Position numbers and translations under genes: made by a program
Assembly (NCBI GenBank): GCA_037043235.1
Contig: JAWRVZ010000024.1
Span: 3,262,501 to 3,326,500, forward strand
DNA length: 64,000 nt
DNA from: Rhodeus uyekii
Lineage: Eukaryota > Chordata > Actinopteri > Cypriniformes > Acheilognathidae
Direction: 5' to 3'
In this document: in pieces, positions 1 through 37,199 of the stretch
Layout: every line of letters begins with the position of its first letter
How positions within the stretch are numbered: the first letter of the stretch is position 1
Notes under the pieces: model-generated
Databases searched by the model: none
The model's input: the letters and a program-made list of their open reading frames with translations, nothing else
What the model was told of the DNA's origin: nothing

Positions 1-124
1 CTGCACACGTATAACACCACAAATCAATTTTCCATCCAGGATATTGAAAGTACTTCATTCCCATCAGATATCATGTCTGGTAAAGGAATGAATGACAGCA
101 AGAAAGGAGAATTTTAACACTTAC

Positions 125-24625
<24,501 letters not shown>

Positions 24626-24988
24626 GATTTTGTCTTGGGATTTGTTAATGATGATCTTTTGTCCAGGTATTAACTGTCAAAAGTTTAAAGTTGGATGAAC
24701 CATCAAATGAGAGAGAGACCGAAAAAAAAATCCGAAAAAGTTGGACTCGGTAAAATGAAAATAAATCAATATTTACAGTGTTTATAAAGTTAAAAGGCAT
24801 CGGAATTGCAATGACACCTGCTCGACTCTTTTAGATGTCAAATATCCATGTGTCAATGGCATTTCGAGGCAATACGTTCACAGAGCCACATGCATAAATT
24901 CTTACTGCGTCATCAGACAAAGGACGATTAAAACATAACGATGAAAGCAAATAAATTCGACAATGGGAAAGAAACGATGTAAACATAC

Positions 24989-25520
24989 CTAGTGCATTGA
25001 CAGGAGGAGGATTGAAGTAGTACATTCACATCCGAGAAAATATCCGATTTGCTACTTTGGCCATAACAATAAAAAAAAATCAAAAAGAATCCAAGATTGA
25101 CGTTAAAATAACAATCGGAAAAATGTTCGAAAAGTAAAATAATAGCGGTAATCCAGCGAAGGCTATTTGAATGGAGAGAGAGAGAGAGGGGGAGAGAGAG
25201 AGAGTGAGAAGAGCCCAGCAGAGCGCACTAAAAATGGAGGAGCGCCATGGCTGCCAGTGCAAGGCAGGGAAAACAACGACTGGCCGCTGAACGCGTTTCT
25301 CGACGAAACAAAGCCACAAAACCAACGCGTTCACGTCTCTACAGTCCTAACGCACTCAAACGAACGAATTCGCGTGATTACGGCGTCCCGAGAGGCGCTC
25401 AAAGTTCACCAAAGTTGCGATACAAGTGCTATCTGGAGCCCTGCGAGGCTCAACGCTCTCCCCTTCCCAAGCTTCATCCGCCATCTAAAGCTCCTTCCCA
25501 GCTCTGAGAGCTTAGCCTTT
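24989..25520 (-). promoter_or_regulatory. chd2: chd2 5' UTR exon and promoter region
   Basis: A good minus-strand donor (CACTAG/GTATGT) ends a probable untranslated exon at 24989, followed by a 315-base intron. The stretch to about 25520 is richer in GC and CpG than its surroundings, and a GA/CT microsatellite sits at about 25172-25206. The exact transcription start cannot be read. Open frames on the plus strand here are taken as chance frames in CpG-rich DNA. Confidence 0.6.
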
Positions 25521-26099
25521 GATTGACGTTCTCTCCATTTACCCAGGGCTCAGGTGATGCACGAAAGACCCACCCCTTTTATTTGAAATAAAATCTTGCT
25601 GTTTTACAGATGAATTAAAGCCTCACTTCAGTGCTAACCTATAGTTAGAGTATAGCAGTGGCAGGACTGATGAGTTGTTACAAGAGGCAGGTCTTATCTT
25701 TATGTTAATACTTTTATTTCTGTAAGCCTTCACTTCCTGCATAGACAGGAAATGAGACAAGAGACTGCCATTTTGCAGTGGGTGCTGGACTACACTGGAC
25801 ACCATTTTAGACTATTTGGTTTTAACCCTTTTGCACCTGCTCTGTATATGTAATGTATTTAGCAAACGTGATTTTTGAAAGAGGGCGGTTGCGTGAAGCA
25901 AGCTTGCAAAGCTGGCTCTTGTGAGCAGATTCAACTGGAAATTTGAGGGTGTATCTGAAGCTCGAAAAGAGTTTGCGAAGTCAATTACAGAATAAAACAT
26001 GCCAGTATGGGCAATTAAAGCTGCGTGTTTGGACGCAACCAGCAAAGTGAACACTTTGCAAAAAGGTCTTATTTTCCATCCAATAAGAGCAACTCGATA

Positions 26100-28352
26100 C
26101 TTGTTCAATCACGAAACTTTTTTATTTTTCATTTCAAAAAGGAAAAACAAAAATAATAAAATTTTGAAATACAGGCATTTCATCAAAACAAAAGCATACA
26201 TACATTTAAGCACATTTGCGAATGATTTAAAGCAGCAAAATAACAAACAAAATGTCTCTTTCTTTCCAAATCCAAAAGCAAAATATGAGCCGCCATCTTC
26301 CTCATTAAGCAGTAGGCTCCACTTGACTGTCCAGAATTGGTTCTTAATGAGATCAAAAAGGAGAAGGGAAAACATGTAAATCCCAAGTGAATTCTTAAAG
26401 ATGCGATGACAGCTTTTCAGAAAAATCGATAACGTACAGCTATAATGTAGCTATGAACATGAATTCAGAATCTTGTTTTATACGGTTCTCTAACTAGCGA
26501 TTAACACGTGTAAGATAATCATCAAATCTCACACGGTAGCGTACAACTTCAACATTAACAACTTGATAATAGCAGCATAATAACAGCAAAATACATTGTA
26601 GTCAATATATTGAGGATTAAATGCTAACAGAAGAATGCTACGTAGTTGCCGTAGATTAGTGTGCCGATTTTGTTAAATTAAAAATGTAAGTGCAAGAAAC
26701 TCAATTCACACAATTTCAGAAGCATCATTATAAGAAACACTATAAAAAACCTTTACTTTCAACTACCAAAAAAATTGATATAGTACTTGGATTTGGTTCA
26801 CTTATTACATTGACACTCAGAAAGCTTTACTGTAGAACCACAGTTTAAAAATCACAACATGTATTACACAACATATGTCTGTCATTAGCCATCGCATCTG
26901 TGGAGGAGTCTCACAAAAGAAACTACAAATCAAGTTTTTGTTTAACAACGGTCATTAACGTTAATGATACAAGAACAAAACTGTATCCAAGTAATGAGTC
27001 AACAAAGCTGAAAACCATAGGTAGAAAACATGCAATAACTTCAATTATTGAAGTTTGTTTATCTACCACGCGATTATTACAATGTGTAACTTAATTATCT
27101 GACTGTTTGATCGAACTGTAGCAATCAAGTCATTTTAACTGCCTGCTGAGACTTGATTTAAAAAATAAAAAAGAGAAGGTGTGGCTTAACCACCAAAATG
27201 AGAAGTGACAACAAAGAGAACAAGTTGTTCCTTGTTATAAAACTTTTTTTTTAAAAGAAGTGATGAAGTACAAGTAAAAGTCAGGCTTCAGAAAAGTGAT
27301 GAAAAAGATTTGAAGTCACAGCCTCCTTCTCAACGAACGTATAGTATTTGCTTGCTGAAGTCGTCAGTAGCCTTATCCACAAGTTCACATTGACCTTCGA
27401 AACTATCTGAACTCTCTCTTCATCAGAATAATTCTCTCAAATTAAACAGTGACTGGACATGGGTTAATGTAAACTATTTAATGTGCAATGGCAACAGACC
27501 ACCATTTATAGTCTGTTCAGTTTGGACATCCCAGTCCAAATATCAAAAGCAGAAAAAGTTGCAAATTCATGCATCTCTCTAAATGTCAAGTAAAATGGAA
27601 AGTGTATTTAAGTGTAAATGTGGCACATGAAATCTTTAATGCATAAAGCCAATAAAAAAAAGAAAAAAGGAAGCCAATTGTGGCACAGAATCAAGAAAGA
27701 GGTGTAAAACAAGTTACACGAAAGCAGAATCGACTCCACAAGAAGGTTCACACTGGACTGAAACACCATGTACATAAACTCTGAATGTGTGCATTATATA
27801 TGCGCTCAATTGACGCAGATCATTTTTAATCCAGTAAAACATGCACAAACTACAAATGGAAAGTCCCAAAAGAACAACTCATCGACAGTCTCAACAGTGG
27901 ATGCGATTGGATAACTGGACTAACAACCAGCAGATCGGTTTCATCGCGCAGAATCTCAAATGTTGGTTTGCTCACTCTGAAATACCAGAGCCAAAGTCAG
28001 CCATTTGGTTTAACAAACTAACAGGAAAAAGCTCACATGACTGTTGCAGACACCAGGCACCCAAATGAGAGATAACGTGACAGCCTTTATTGCGCTGCTT
28101 CTGTGCGTTCTGAGACGCAAGTCATTAACGATGTAGGATAAAAGAGCCACAGTGGCTTTCCCAGGAAGTGATGGTTTTGTTCTCGAACACATGGGATGGA
28201 AACATTGCTTTATTGGCAATGTTTTATGTAACATTCCAATATTGAGCAAAGTTAAATTCACAACTTTGGTTGGAAAGATAGATGCTGATCTCATGAAAAG
28301 TTTCCATTGAAAATAAGATCAAGTGAAGAGAGCATCCAAGCATACTCAGGTA
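26100..28352 (-). ncRNA. CHASERR-like last exon (approximate)
   Basis: Acceptor suggested at TTACTTGTACAG before 28352, downstream of a long pyrimidine tract at about 28383-28420. AATAAA at 26126-26121; other AATAAA copies (about 28085, 28203) could give shorter forms. One AAGATGG motif lies at 26299-26293. Confidence 0.4.
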
Positions 28353-28440
28353 CTGTACAAGTAAATGACATGTACCGTCATCAAAACAAAGTAGGGGAAG
28401 GAGGAAGAAAGAAGAAAACTTTACACCTTTCCTATCTGAT

Positions 28441-28458
28441 GGGGGGGGGGGGGGGGGG
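28441..28458. repeat. G18 homopolymer
   Basis: Uninterrupted G run in the intron just before the proposed lncRNA last exon (a C run on the transcribed strand). Confidence 0.95.
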
Positions 28459-28685
28459 ATTCCTTTTCACTATTCCTAAGAGATTTGATTTATTTTTTTA
28501 CATTCTACATAATTTCAGCAATTGTAAATGAATTGCTTAGACGAAACATTCATTCCATGCTTTTTATTACCCACTATATTTTCTTGGGCACAAATCCTTT
28601 CCTAGAGCTGTGGGGCCTAAATACAGCTAAAATGACAGACATATGGAGTAATACCTCAATACAAATAACACTTGAGAGGACTTAC

Positions 28686-28743
28686 AGAGTAGTCTTCCCT
28701 TCCTTGAAAAGTTGCTGCAGTTTCCACTTCAGGCAAACTTCAT
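28686..28743 (-). ncRNA. CHASERR-like exon 4
   Basis: 58 nt with an excellent acceptor (TTCCTTCTTCCTACAG) and donor (CTCT/GTAAGT). It starts ATGAAG on the minus strand. Confidence 0.52.
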
Positions 28744-28983
28744 CTGTAGGAAGAAGGAAATCAGTGAGATCAGAGGTATAAAACAAAACACCATGTCAGT
28801 TGAGAACTACATCAGCTGCTTGTGGAAGTGTCGCATTGCCCGTGATTAATTCAAGCACAAGAATGTCATCCGTTTAGCAGTGAAAAGAATTAAGCTTGAA
28901 CCCTATCAATCTCAAGAGACTATCTATCTATACTCCAAATAGTACTAGCTATTTTTTCTGATGAAAATGTAAAAGTTGTTGCC

Positions 28984-29045
28984 ATGATTCTAGGGTGTTC
29001 CGAGTGGTTGTTAGGGTGTTGCTGTGCAGTTGCTAGGTGGTCGTT
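28984..29045. repeat. GTTGCTAGG minisatellite-type repeat fragment
   Basis: Degenerate repeats TAGGGTGTTCCGAGTGGTTG / TTAGGGTGTTGCTGTGCAGTTGCTAGG, a motif common in cyprinid genomes. Confidence 0.6.
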
Positions 29046-30130
29046 TTTTCTTTTTTATCCCTATATATGGCAAGCATTGATATGTATTCGTAGATGCCAC
29101 ATTCGATCGCTCCAAACACGGTACACCCGCCATCTTGGAGCGGTTGGAGTGTCGTCAAAGATCAATAATGTCATAACATTGCGCAGCTTCTGGTTGTGAA
29201 ACATCCAAGATATAAATAACCTTTCGTGTTGGTTTGTGTTTTTATATTTATATGCATTTACTAAGGTAACTTTTTTTGTGTGTTAGCTGACGGCTTCGTC
29301 TTGTATTGCGTTAGTTTAGCAGATGGATATAGATATTTGCATATATAACTACGGATACAGACAGTCAACTTGCTTGAGTTTTTGCAGACCGGCTATGATC
29401 TATCATATGGCAGACAGATCATATAAAGCAGCCCACAGTGAATGGAGCTAATGAGGAATCCAAGTATGCATAGCCATGATGGCAGGTATCAATTAAATTT
29501 TTCAAAGTGAATAGAGTCTGATCGTTTAGAAAGTAATAACATTACAAGCACATACATTACATAGATACTCACGGAAATGTAATGCTATAAATAAGCAGTA
29601 ATTATAGGAAACGAGGGATGATGGAAATAGAAAAATTAAATAACTTAAGTAAAAAAAAAACTTTCAACGAAAGAATATTGTTCAGTAAATTTTTAGTGTA
29701 TTAAAAAGTGAATAAAGTTACTATCGTCACTGTTCACACTAGGGGCACAGACAACAGGGGTGAAATATGATTCAATTGTTTTAATTGATAGTTAAAACAT
29801 TTTAAATTAAATTTGATTCTAAATACTCCAGGTATTAATGGTTCTGCAATTAAAAATAAAAAAGTTTGTATATACTTTTAGAAAGTGTATGTTTATAACA
29901 TGTACTACAGCCACATTTACTTCCTTGAAATGAGAATCTTTTTCTATATTTTTTTTTTTTACACGCAACGTTGGAGTTTGCGATGAAGAAAAAAAAAAGT
30001 CGCATAGAAATATTTCACCCAAAAGGCAAGCCTGTGGATATCACCAACTTTGCATGAGTGAAAGCAAAAACTGAATTTTTGGCATTTGATGCTGAACAGC
30101 GTATTAACACAACGAAAGCGAAATCTACCA
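29046..30130. other. Intron of the proposed lncRNA
   Basis: Includes CCGCCATCTTGG near 29115, a good match to the YY1 site. No coding or RNA feature recognised otherwise. Confidence 0.4.
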
Positions 30131-30135
30131 CAATT

Positions 30136-30290
30136 TTTACATTTTATGCATTTAGCAGACACTTTTATCCAAAGCGACTTACATTGCAATCAAGAAACAC
30201 ATTGAATCGGTTCTTGCTTTCCCTGGGTTCGAACCCACGCCCTTGGCGTTGTAAACACCAATGCTCTACTCATTGAGCTACAGGAAAGCT
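30136..30290 (-). repeat. tRNA-derived SINE, copy 2
   Basis: Minus-strand copy: tail complement TTATGCATTTAGCAGACAC at the left, B-box complement GGTTCGAACCC, head complement to 30290. Confidence 0.85.
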
Positions 30291-30375
30291 CAATGAGTAG
30301 AATGCTGACACAATGCTGATAACGGTACATCAACTCAATTTATTGGCTTGATATTTTTTCGTGGCCCACACATTT

Positions 30376-30522
30376 GGTGCTTTCCTGTAGCTCAATCAGT
30401 AGAGCATTGGTGCTTGCAACGCCAAGGTCATGGGTTTGATCCCAGGGAAAGCAAGAACTAATTCAATGTGTCCTTGTAAGTCGCTTTGAATAAAAGCGTC
30501 TACCAAATGCATAAATGTAAAT
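30376..30522 (+). repeat. tRNA-derived SINE, copy 3
   Basis: Head TTCCTGTAGCTCAATCAGTAGAGCATTGG, B box GGGTTTGATCCC, tail AAAAGCGTCTACCAAATGCA. Inverted relative to copy 2, 85 bases away. Confidence 0.87.
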
Positions 30523-31640
30523 GATGGTGAAAACTTAGAAGAATCAATATTTCTTGTTGGGTTTGAAGCCACTTTTGTTTTTAATCGATATTGTGCAATA
30601 TTCAGATCTAAAGACTGTTATTTATGCGTATATAATTTGTAAGAGCTATCGGTGTCTACATTTTGCTTCGTTTCCATTAGCATATAACATTGACGAACAA
30701 TGTTGTTGTTTTGGCCTTGGCATAAGCAACAACAGTACAATATTCTTTTATAACAAGCACTCTTGAACCTCGCAATTAAATTTTAATGTGGAATGTAGTT
30801 TATTGTTTGGTTTTAAAAACATTTTCAATGGGGTGTTCAATTGTCATACGCACGCGTTGCAAGTGTGGATATATGATGTCGTTAGGAAATTAAGGCAGGC
30901 AATTGTATTGTTGGTCCTAATATTAATTTGATAATAGCCCAATAATGATTTCATACAAAATGGGGTAAGATTATAATTTCTCCTCATGGGAAAAGAGCCA
31001 ATTATCACCTTGATATCAATGATTGCTGATGCCTTCGACGACATCCGACAACCATCGGTACACAATACTATCGTCTAAACCCGACTTTCCAAGGAAAAAT
31101 TTACTTGAAAGTGACCATTCTGTAACAGGTTATAAATGGCCGAAATAGCCTTTCTCCACACCATTCCCAAACAAATTTGTGCAATAATGTTGTATTTAAT
31201 ATTTTTCTATTAAGTGCAAAATTTAGATTTCTATAGTATTAAAATCATTTTGTGCTTGTCTGACTTTCATCTTATTTTGCTAAACATGAAAGTTAGTAGA
31301 GTTCATAGCTAGCACCAAGATTACCGTTATTATTTGTTAAAACACTTATGGGTACCATAGCAAATTCAGGTACTGTATGTATGTTCTTCAACAGTTTATC
31401 TTGGGCAAAGCAGAATGCTAAAATTTTCCAGAATTTGTAGAAAATGCACTAAATTTACAAAAATAAAAGATTCATATTATTGTGCGTTTGCTCAAACGGT
31501 GTAAAAATTGCAGTGTCAACTACACTGCTGACCAAATTACAGTGTTTTAAAAACATTCGTTTTTTTAAATAAACCACATAACTAAAGTAGCTAAAATAAT
31601 AACTGTACGTCACACAAGGTTCCTTAAACAGCAATACTTA
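30523..31640. other. Intron of the proposed lncRNA
   Basis: AT-rich; nothing further recognised. Confidence 0.4.
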
Positions 31641-31641
31641 C

Positions 31642-31666
31642 GGCAAAAATTATTTTCCTCGTCTTC
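31642..31666 (-). ncRNA. CHASERR-like exon 3 (25 nt; or 32 nt if the acceptor is at 31674)
   Basis: Donor TTGCC/GTAAGT is near consensus. Two AGs (CTAACAG and CAACAG) seven bases apart could serve as acceptor. Confidence 0.42.
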
Positions 31667-31830
31667 CTGTTGACTGTTAGGACATCAGGAACCTTCAACA
31701 AAAAGATTCTTCGTTAGACTGAAGATACATCGTACGAGTTAATTTAGAGCACAACCTAGTGGTAGTCGATGATAAGAACTACAGCTCAACGGGTTACGCA
31801 AATGTAGTTTAGTACATTAATGACACTTAC

Positions 31831-31888
31831 ATTTATATGGTATGAGACTGAACAACTCCCATCATCTTTTATCCAGTTGTTCTGATTC
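31831..31888 (-). ncRNA. CHASERR-like exon 2
   Basis: 58 nt between acceptor TTTTTTGTGTACAG and donor AAT/GTAAGTG. Contains AAAGATGATGGGAG on the minus strand, resembling the AUG-containing motifs reported in CHASERR. Confidence 0.5.
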
Positions 31889-33050
31889 CTGTACACAAAA
31901 AACATTTTGGACAATTAGTACTGCACTGGATATTTTACAAAGTAACACTCATTTCGGTGTCAAAAATGATCAAAAGAAACATTTCAGTCATGTGGCATCT
32001 TTACATGGAATAAAAAAATGTTTAGTTAACGTTGAGATAATCTTCAAGGACGGTGGTTGAAAAACTCTGTAATGTGGCAATACGTCATATTCACTGAAAA
32101 AGATACATAAATAAGAAACCTGTTTGATATAATCATCACTTAGCGCTCATGTTTTATTTTTTTATTTACGCTTACACACATTAGTAGCAACATTTGTTTT
32201 CTAGACATCAATGAACATTTGAATCTACATACATTTATAGCATAGACCTCATTTTTAAAACTAACATTTTACACTTTAAATAAAGACATCCTTAACATCA
32301 TTACTTACTAGTTGATATGCTTCTATGATATTGTGGCAACCAGAACAAGAAAAAGATTTTCCAGATTTAATTAGACTCTTTTTATACATTTACCAATCAT
32401 TTTTGTATAATTTAGGGCATTTCATACTTTAAAACAGTACTAATCTGGTGAAAATGCACTCCACGTGTACCTCTGAAGCAAAAGGGAAAAACAGAAATAA
32501 AGAAACATGTTTCTACATTTACGTAAAAAAAATATGGAGTTATTGCAGACCACAATGGGTTAAAAGCCAACACCCTATTATTTAACGTCGAAAATACAGC
32601 ATAAATGTCTTAAAAACACAAGAAATAAAAGTGGATCTGTTTATTCAAGTTCATTCTCAATTGGAAAAGAACCATAAAATGAACAAGATAACTATTACAT
32701 TTTATACACAAAACAATACAATCTTAAAATAAAGTAAAACACCAAAATGTACTAAATCCTAAGGCAAGTAACACATTCACAAGCTTCTTTGCACAAGTTC
32801 AAAACAATGCACATTCGTGCGGAAAAAAAAGACATTTTTTCAGTAATTAACACAATATATGCATTAGAATCTTCAATAAAATTGTTTATTCAAAGAAAAC
32901 ATTTAAAACCAACAAAAGACTGAAAATGCACAGAGAGGAAACGATACGTCCACTAGTGCATCATTACAACAATATTTTAACATAATATATTTTTTCCGCT
33001 TTTAAATGTTTCAAGGACATTTCGTCCTCTCAAGGACAAAGCGAATTTAA
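31889..33050. other. Intron of the proposed lncRNA
   Basis: AT-rich sequence without recognised repeat or exon. Confidence 0.4.
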
Positions 33051-33560
33051 AATGCGTAGACAGTTAAATCCTTATTTCTCTTCGTTGCTGCCGGTTGAAA
33101 TCTTCACAGTCTTCCTGCAACATAACCGTGGGTTGTTTTCCGAACGATTTCACTATGTTTTTACCTTACAATCGTCGATTAAATCGACGGAATGTCTTTT
33201 TTCAGTAGTTGGCAATGGCCCCGTCATGGCCATTTTACAACAGCTCGTCGAACCCTCTCCTTATCCTCCATATTGGCGCGGCTGTACCGCTAGTTCAAAC
33301 ACGTTAATAAGTTAAATTTAGAAGAAAATCTTACCATGTTCGAACCGTTGCGATCTGCTCTTTTATCTGAACAGGTCGACGCCGATCTCTTCGTCGACAT
33401 TCTTCGCTTTAAAGAGGTTTTGTCGCTAAGACCGCGCCACTTCGCCATCTTCGCCTGTCCTCCCTGCCTCTTCTCTCCCGTGTGCGCGCGCTGCTCGTCC
33501 TCGCCGAGCTGTTATACTGATCGAGCGGACGGACAGCCCTGAGCCTCGGCATGCGCGCAA
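33050..33560. promoter_or_regulatory. CpG-rich promoter-like block
   Basis: A sharp rise in CpG and GC compared with AT-rich flanks, containing runs such as GTGCGCGCGCTGC and several TCGTCG/TCGAC sites. It is taken as the promoter of the lncRNA; bidirectional activity is possible. Confidence 0.55.
33335..33545 (-). ncRNA. CHASERR-like exon 1
   Basis: CpG-rich, with a strong donor. The upper boundary (transcription start) is a guess from where CpG density falls. Confidence 0.5.
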
Positions 33561-33897
33561 CTTCCTCTCACTGAAGCATTCTGGGTAGAAGAAACGAAGC
33601 ATCCATGATTGTGTGTGGAAACTAACTTTTGATATCTGTGACCGATAGAAAGATCATTTGTACGCGACACTGCAAGTAATGAGAATGCAACAGCAAAGCG
33701 TTTCAATAAAAAATATTCGCTTACTATGCAACTAATGTATAGTTAACTTACGTAATGTAGCCAAACTTATATAAAACCACGATTTTATATAACAAAGCAG
33801 CAAATCTGTTCATTGTAGTCTTAAAACCAAGAAGGGAATAAGCATTTTTGAGCCATTTGTTCTCACTTGAACTACATTTTTGTTTATTACTATTATA

Positions 33898-34275
33898 ACT
33901 ATTTAGCTATATAAATCAACTTTTGATTTATGGGTTTTATTATTATTATCAGTAGTAGTAATAATATTGTTATTATTTAGCTATATAAATCAACTTTTGA
34001 TTTATGGGTTTTACTACTATTATTAGTAGTCATAGCAGTAATAGTATTATTATTATTATTTAGCTATATGAATCAACTTTTGATTCATGGGATTTATTAC
34101 TATTAGTAGTAGTAGTATTTTTTTAGCTATATAAATCAACTTTTGATTTATGGTTTTTATTATTAGTAGTAGTAGTATTTTCTTAGCTATATAAATCAAC
34201 TTTTGATTTATGGATTTTTTTTATTGGTAGTATTAGTATTATTAAGCTATTTAAATCAACTTTTGATTAATGGGT
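33898..34275. repeat. Hairpin-containing minisatellite, six copies
   Basis: Six tandem units of about 60-80 bases, each starting TAGCTATATAAATCAACTTT and continuing TGATTTATGG, then a variable TTATTA/GTAGTA spacer. The core AAATCAACTTTTGATTT is an inverted repeat. Confidence 0.9.
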
Positions 34276-36656
34276 CTGTGGTTACCATTACTTGAAGAGA
34301 CGTCCCTAACCCACATTCATACGCCAAAAATAATTTTAAAGAACATTGAACACAAGAATGTGAGTTTATGAATAGCTTAAAACTACAATAGTCTTCAAAT
34401 GTTATCAAACAAAATTTCTCAAAAAGTCTCTTTAAAAAACAACAACCCACAAGCCATGTTTGATCAATCAAAAACTGCTCTAAAAAATAAGAAATATCCA
34501 ACCTGACCTCACGAGAAGGCATAACTATTTCACAAGGAGGTGAATTTCATATGAATTCACACAATGCGATTTGTATGGAAACAACGAATAAAGGAAAAGT
34601 GTAAAGTAGTTTGTGACATTGTATTAGTTTGAATATCATTCTTTGTGTCTATTTGTTAATGAGGGATTTGTGGAAACATTCATGTTTTATGTTTGTGGAT
34701 TAACAATATAGATTTTATTTTAAAGTGAATTGGCACAAAAGGCCTCGGGTGGAATGTTACTAGTGTTATTTTTTATTATTATTTAAAAGGCTACTTTTGT
34801 AATTATTAAGTTATTTAATTTCAGACATCGGTTTTATCTAATTAAAGCCTGTAGCCTTGAGTAAAATCATTAGAATTACCTTTACAGTGTTGATATTATG
34901 ACAAAAACATTCATGTACAGTTTGCAACAGCCCAAACCAAACACCCATAGTGTACACTTTTGCAATATGAATAACATGATGATCTAAATAGCCTTCCATT
35001 TATGATCTATGGCAGTTCTTTTTAGCACATAGATGTGTAGAGCAACAGAACCTCAGCTCTTGTAAAGGGCTCATTTCAGTCTGCATACCGCGGCTGGTTA
35101 CTTAGTAACTGTAATTCTATCAGCCCTCGGCTCCCTCCCCCTTCTCCTCTATAGTCATGCCACGTAGGCACTGGCAAATGCACCAGGCGGACGTTTCATG
35201 GAAAGCAGAGGCAGCGAGCTAAACTCTATCGATTATTTGTGTAAAAGGCAAGCTATCATTCAAAAAGCCAAATACAGAAAGAGGTGTGTAAAAACCTGAT
35301 GCCAAAACCAGGCTAAAAATACTGTATAAATAAATGTGCCTTTAAATGTGCACACAAATCAGAACACACATAAAACCGAGATGTGCAGTTAATGTGGACT
35401 GAAAACTAAAAAGATCCCTCTTATCCCTCTCCTTGTATGACATTTTTTTTTTTGCTATTGTTTGGATTGTGGATTAACCAGCATTAATCTGCATTTTTGG
35501 TTTGAGGGCCATGGGGCAAAAAAAGAAGAAAAAAGACTGACTGAAAATATCTTTACAATTAGATTTTAAGATTGTTAATATGGGGCCAGTTACTAAAACT
35601 AACCTAAGAAATTTTGTCATCAGTTTTATTCTTTAAGACTTGTTTTTTTAAGACTTTCAGGGCCTAATTTGACAGCAAAAACAGCTAGTGGGTCATTCTC
35701 AATCTAAAGACACGGTGTTAACAGAATGGTGACACATCAAGGGACAATCACGCTTACTTTTTGGCTTCATATTAGACCAATCTACGTTTTTTTATGTAAC
35801 TGACTTAAACCAGTTACGAACAGTCTTAAAGAAAAGAAATGTGATGACTAACTTGTTAGACTAGTCTTAGCAGTTCATGATTTCTGCTAATAATTTCGTT
35901 TTCGTGCAGAGCTGTGCACTGACAGAAAGGTCATCTGACTGTATCTGTATAGATTGCGCCATCATGTGGCTAATATAATTCATGTATTCAATTGACTTCA
36001 GTTTACTTAAAAACGTTTCTCTTTCTTTAGAAGTGCTTCACTTTGAGAATAATTGAATAACTCCCTTGAAAATCAAAACCATTGTTGCCTAGCTACAGTT
36101 TTCAATTGAGCAGTATGATATGCCAAGGAATATGTCTACTTATGGTTCAATTTACATTAAAAAGAAATCTATGTTTAGATTACCCATGTATTATTATTAT
36201 TAATCATAATAATAAATCATTACTCATACATGTTTGGTTTTAATGCATATTATTGATGTAATATATTATATTATATACATTTTTATTAAGGAAAACATGT
36301 GGACCAGGATTCCACATGTTAAATAACAGGATGGAACACAGGAAAGCCCAAACCTAATCCAACAATAACCCATTTCCTTCTCTTATGACCTTACCAGTTC
36401 AAATCATTTATTTCACTGAGATCAACTATAGTTAGTAAAGTTGGTGTTGTTGTTTTTTTTGCTATATAAACAGTATAGTTTCCCCCCACTATTTTCCACT
36501 CTCTCTAAACTAAGCTTTTTCTGCTGTGGTACATTTAATGCCCTTTTTGAGATTTTCCTAACATTAGCCTGTTTATACTTAACACTTAACACTACTTACA
36601 CTTAACTTTATACTTAACAATAACCTGTTTCATACTTCATTGGTTCCATCTTAAGG
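34276..36656. other. Intergenic sequence between the lncRNA promoter and fam174b
   Basis: AT-rich, no gene recognised. A palindromic RFX-type site lies at 35097-35109 in a slightly GC-richer patch (35040-35220). Confidence 0.45.
35097..35109. promoter_or_regulatory. Candidate RFX X-box (GTTACTTAGTAAC)
   Basis: Perfect palindrome of two GTTACT half-sites with a one-base spacer, resembling the RFX consensus. Chance occurrence is possible. Confidence 0.3.
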
Positions 36657-37196
<540 letters not shown>

Positions 37197-37199
37197 ATT

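Larger units (their letters stand above)
26100..33545 (-). ncRNA. Candidate CHASERR-like lncRNA, five exons, tandem upstream of chd2
   Basis: No frame longer than about 125 codons is present and none looks protein-like. On the minus strand I see five consistent exons: about 33545-33335 (donor CATG/GTAAGA in a CpG-rich block), 31888-31831, 31666-31642, 28743-28686, and a long last exon from about 28352 to about 26100 with AATAAA at 26126-26121. The last exon would end about 0.6 kb before the chd2 5' exon. In mammals and other vertebrates CHASERR is a multi-exon lncRNA lying just upstream of CHD2 on the same strand, and it restrains CHD2 expression. Identity rests on position, strand, exon count and short AAGATG motifs, not on alignment. 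The last-exon acceptor and both ends are estimates. Confidence 0.55.

Noticed and set aside
25167..25526. 119-codon plus-strand open frame
   Set aside because: Low-complexity, Arg-rich frame in the CpG-rich chd2 promoter; no domain and no splice context.
25999..26379. 126-codon plus-strand open frame in the lncRNA region
   Set aside because: Composition is AT-driven and no family resemblance is seen. Kept as non-coding.
30376..30450. tRNA gene
   Set aside because: The tRNA-like head with A and B boxes continues into a SINE body and tail, repeated five times in the window.
33052..33542. Plus-strand frames in the CpG-rich block
   Set aside because: Overlapping frames in GC-rich DNA; the clear splice donor is on the minus strand.
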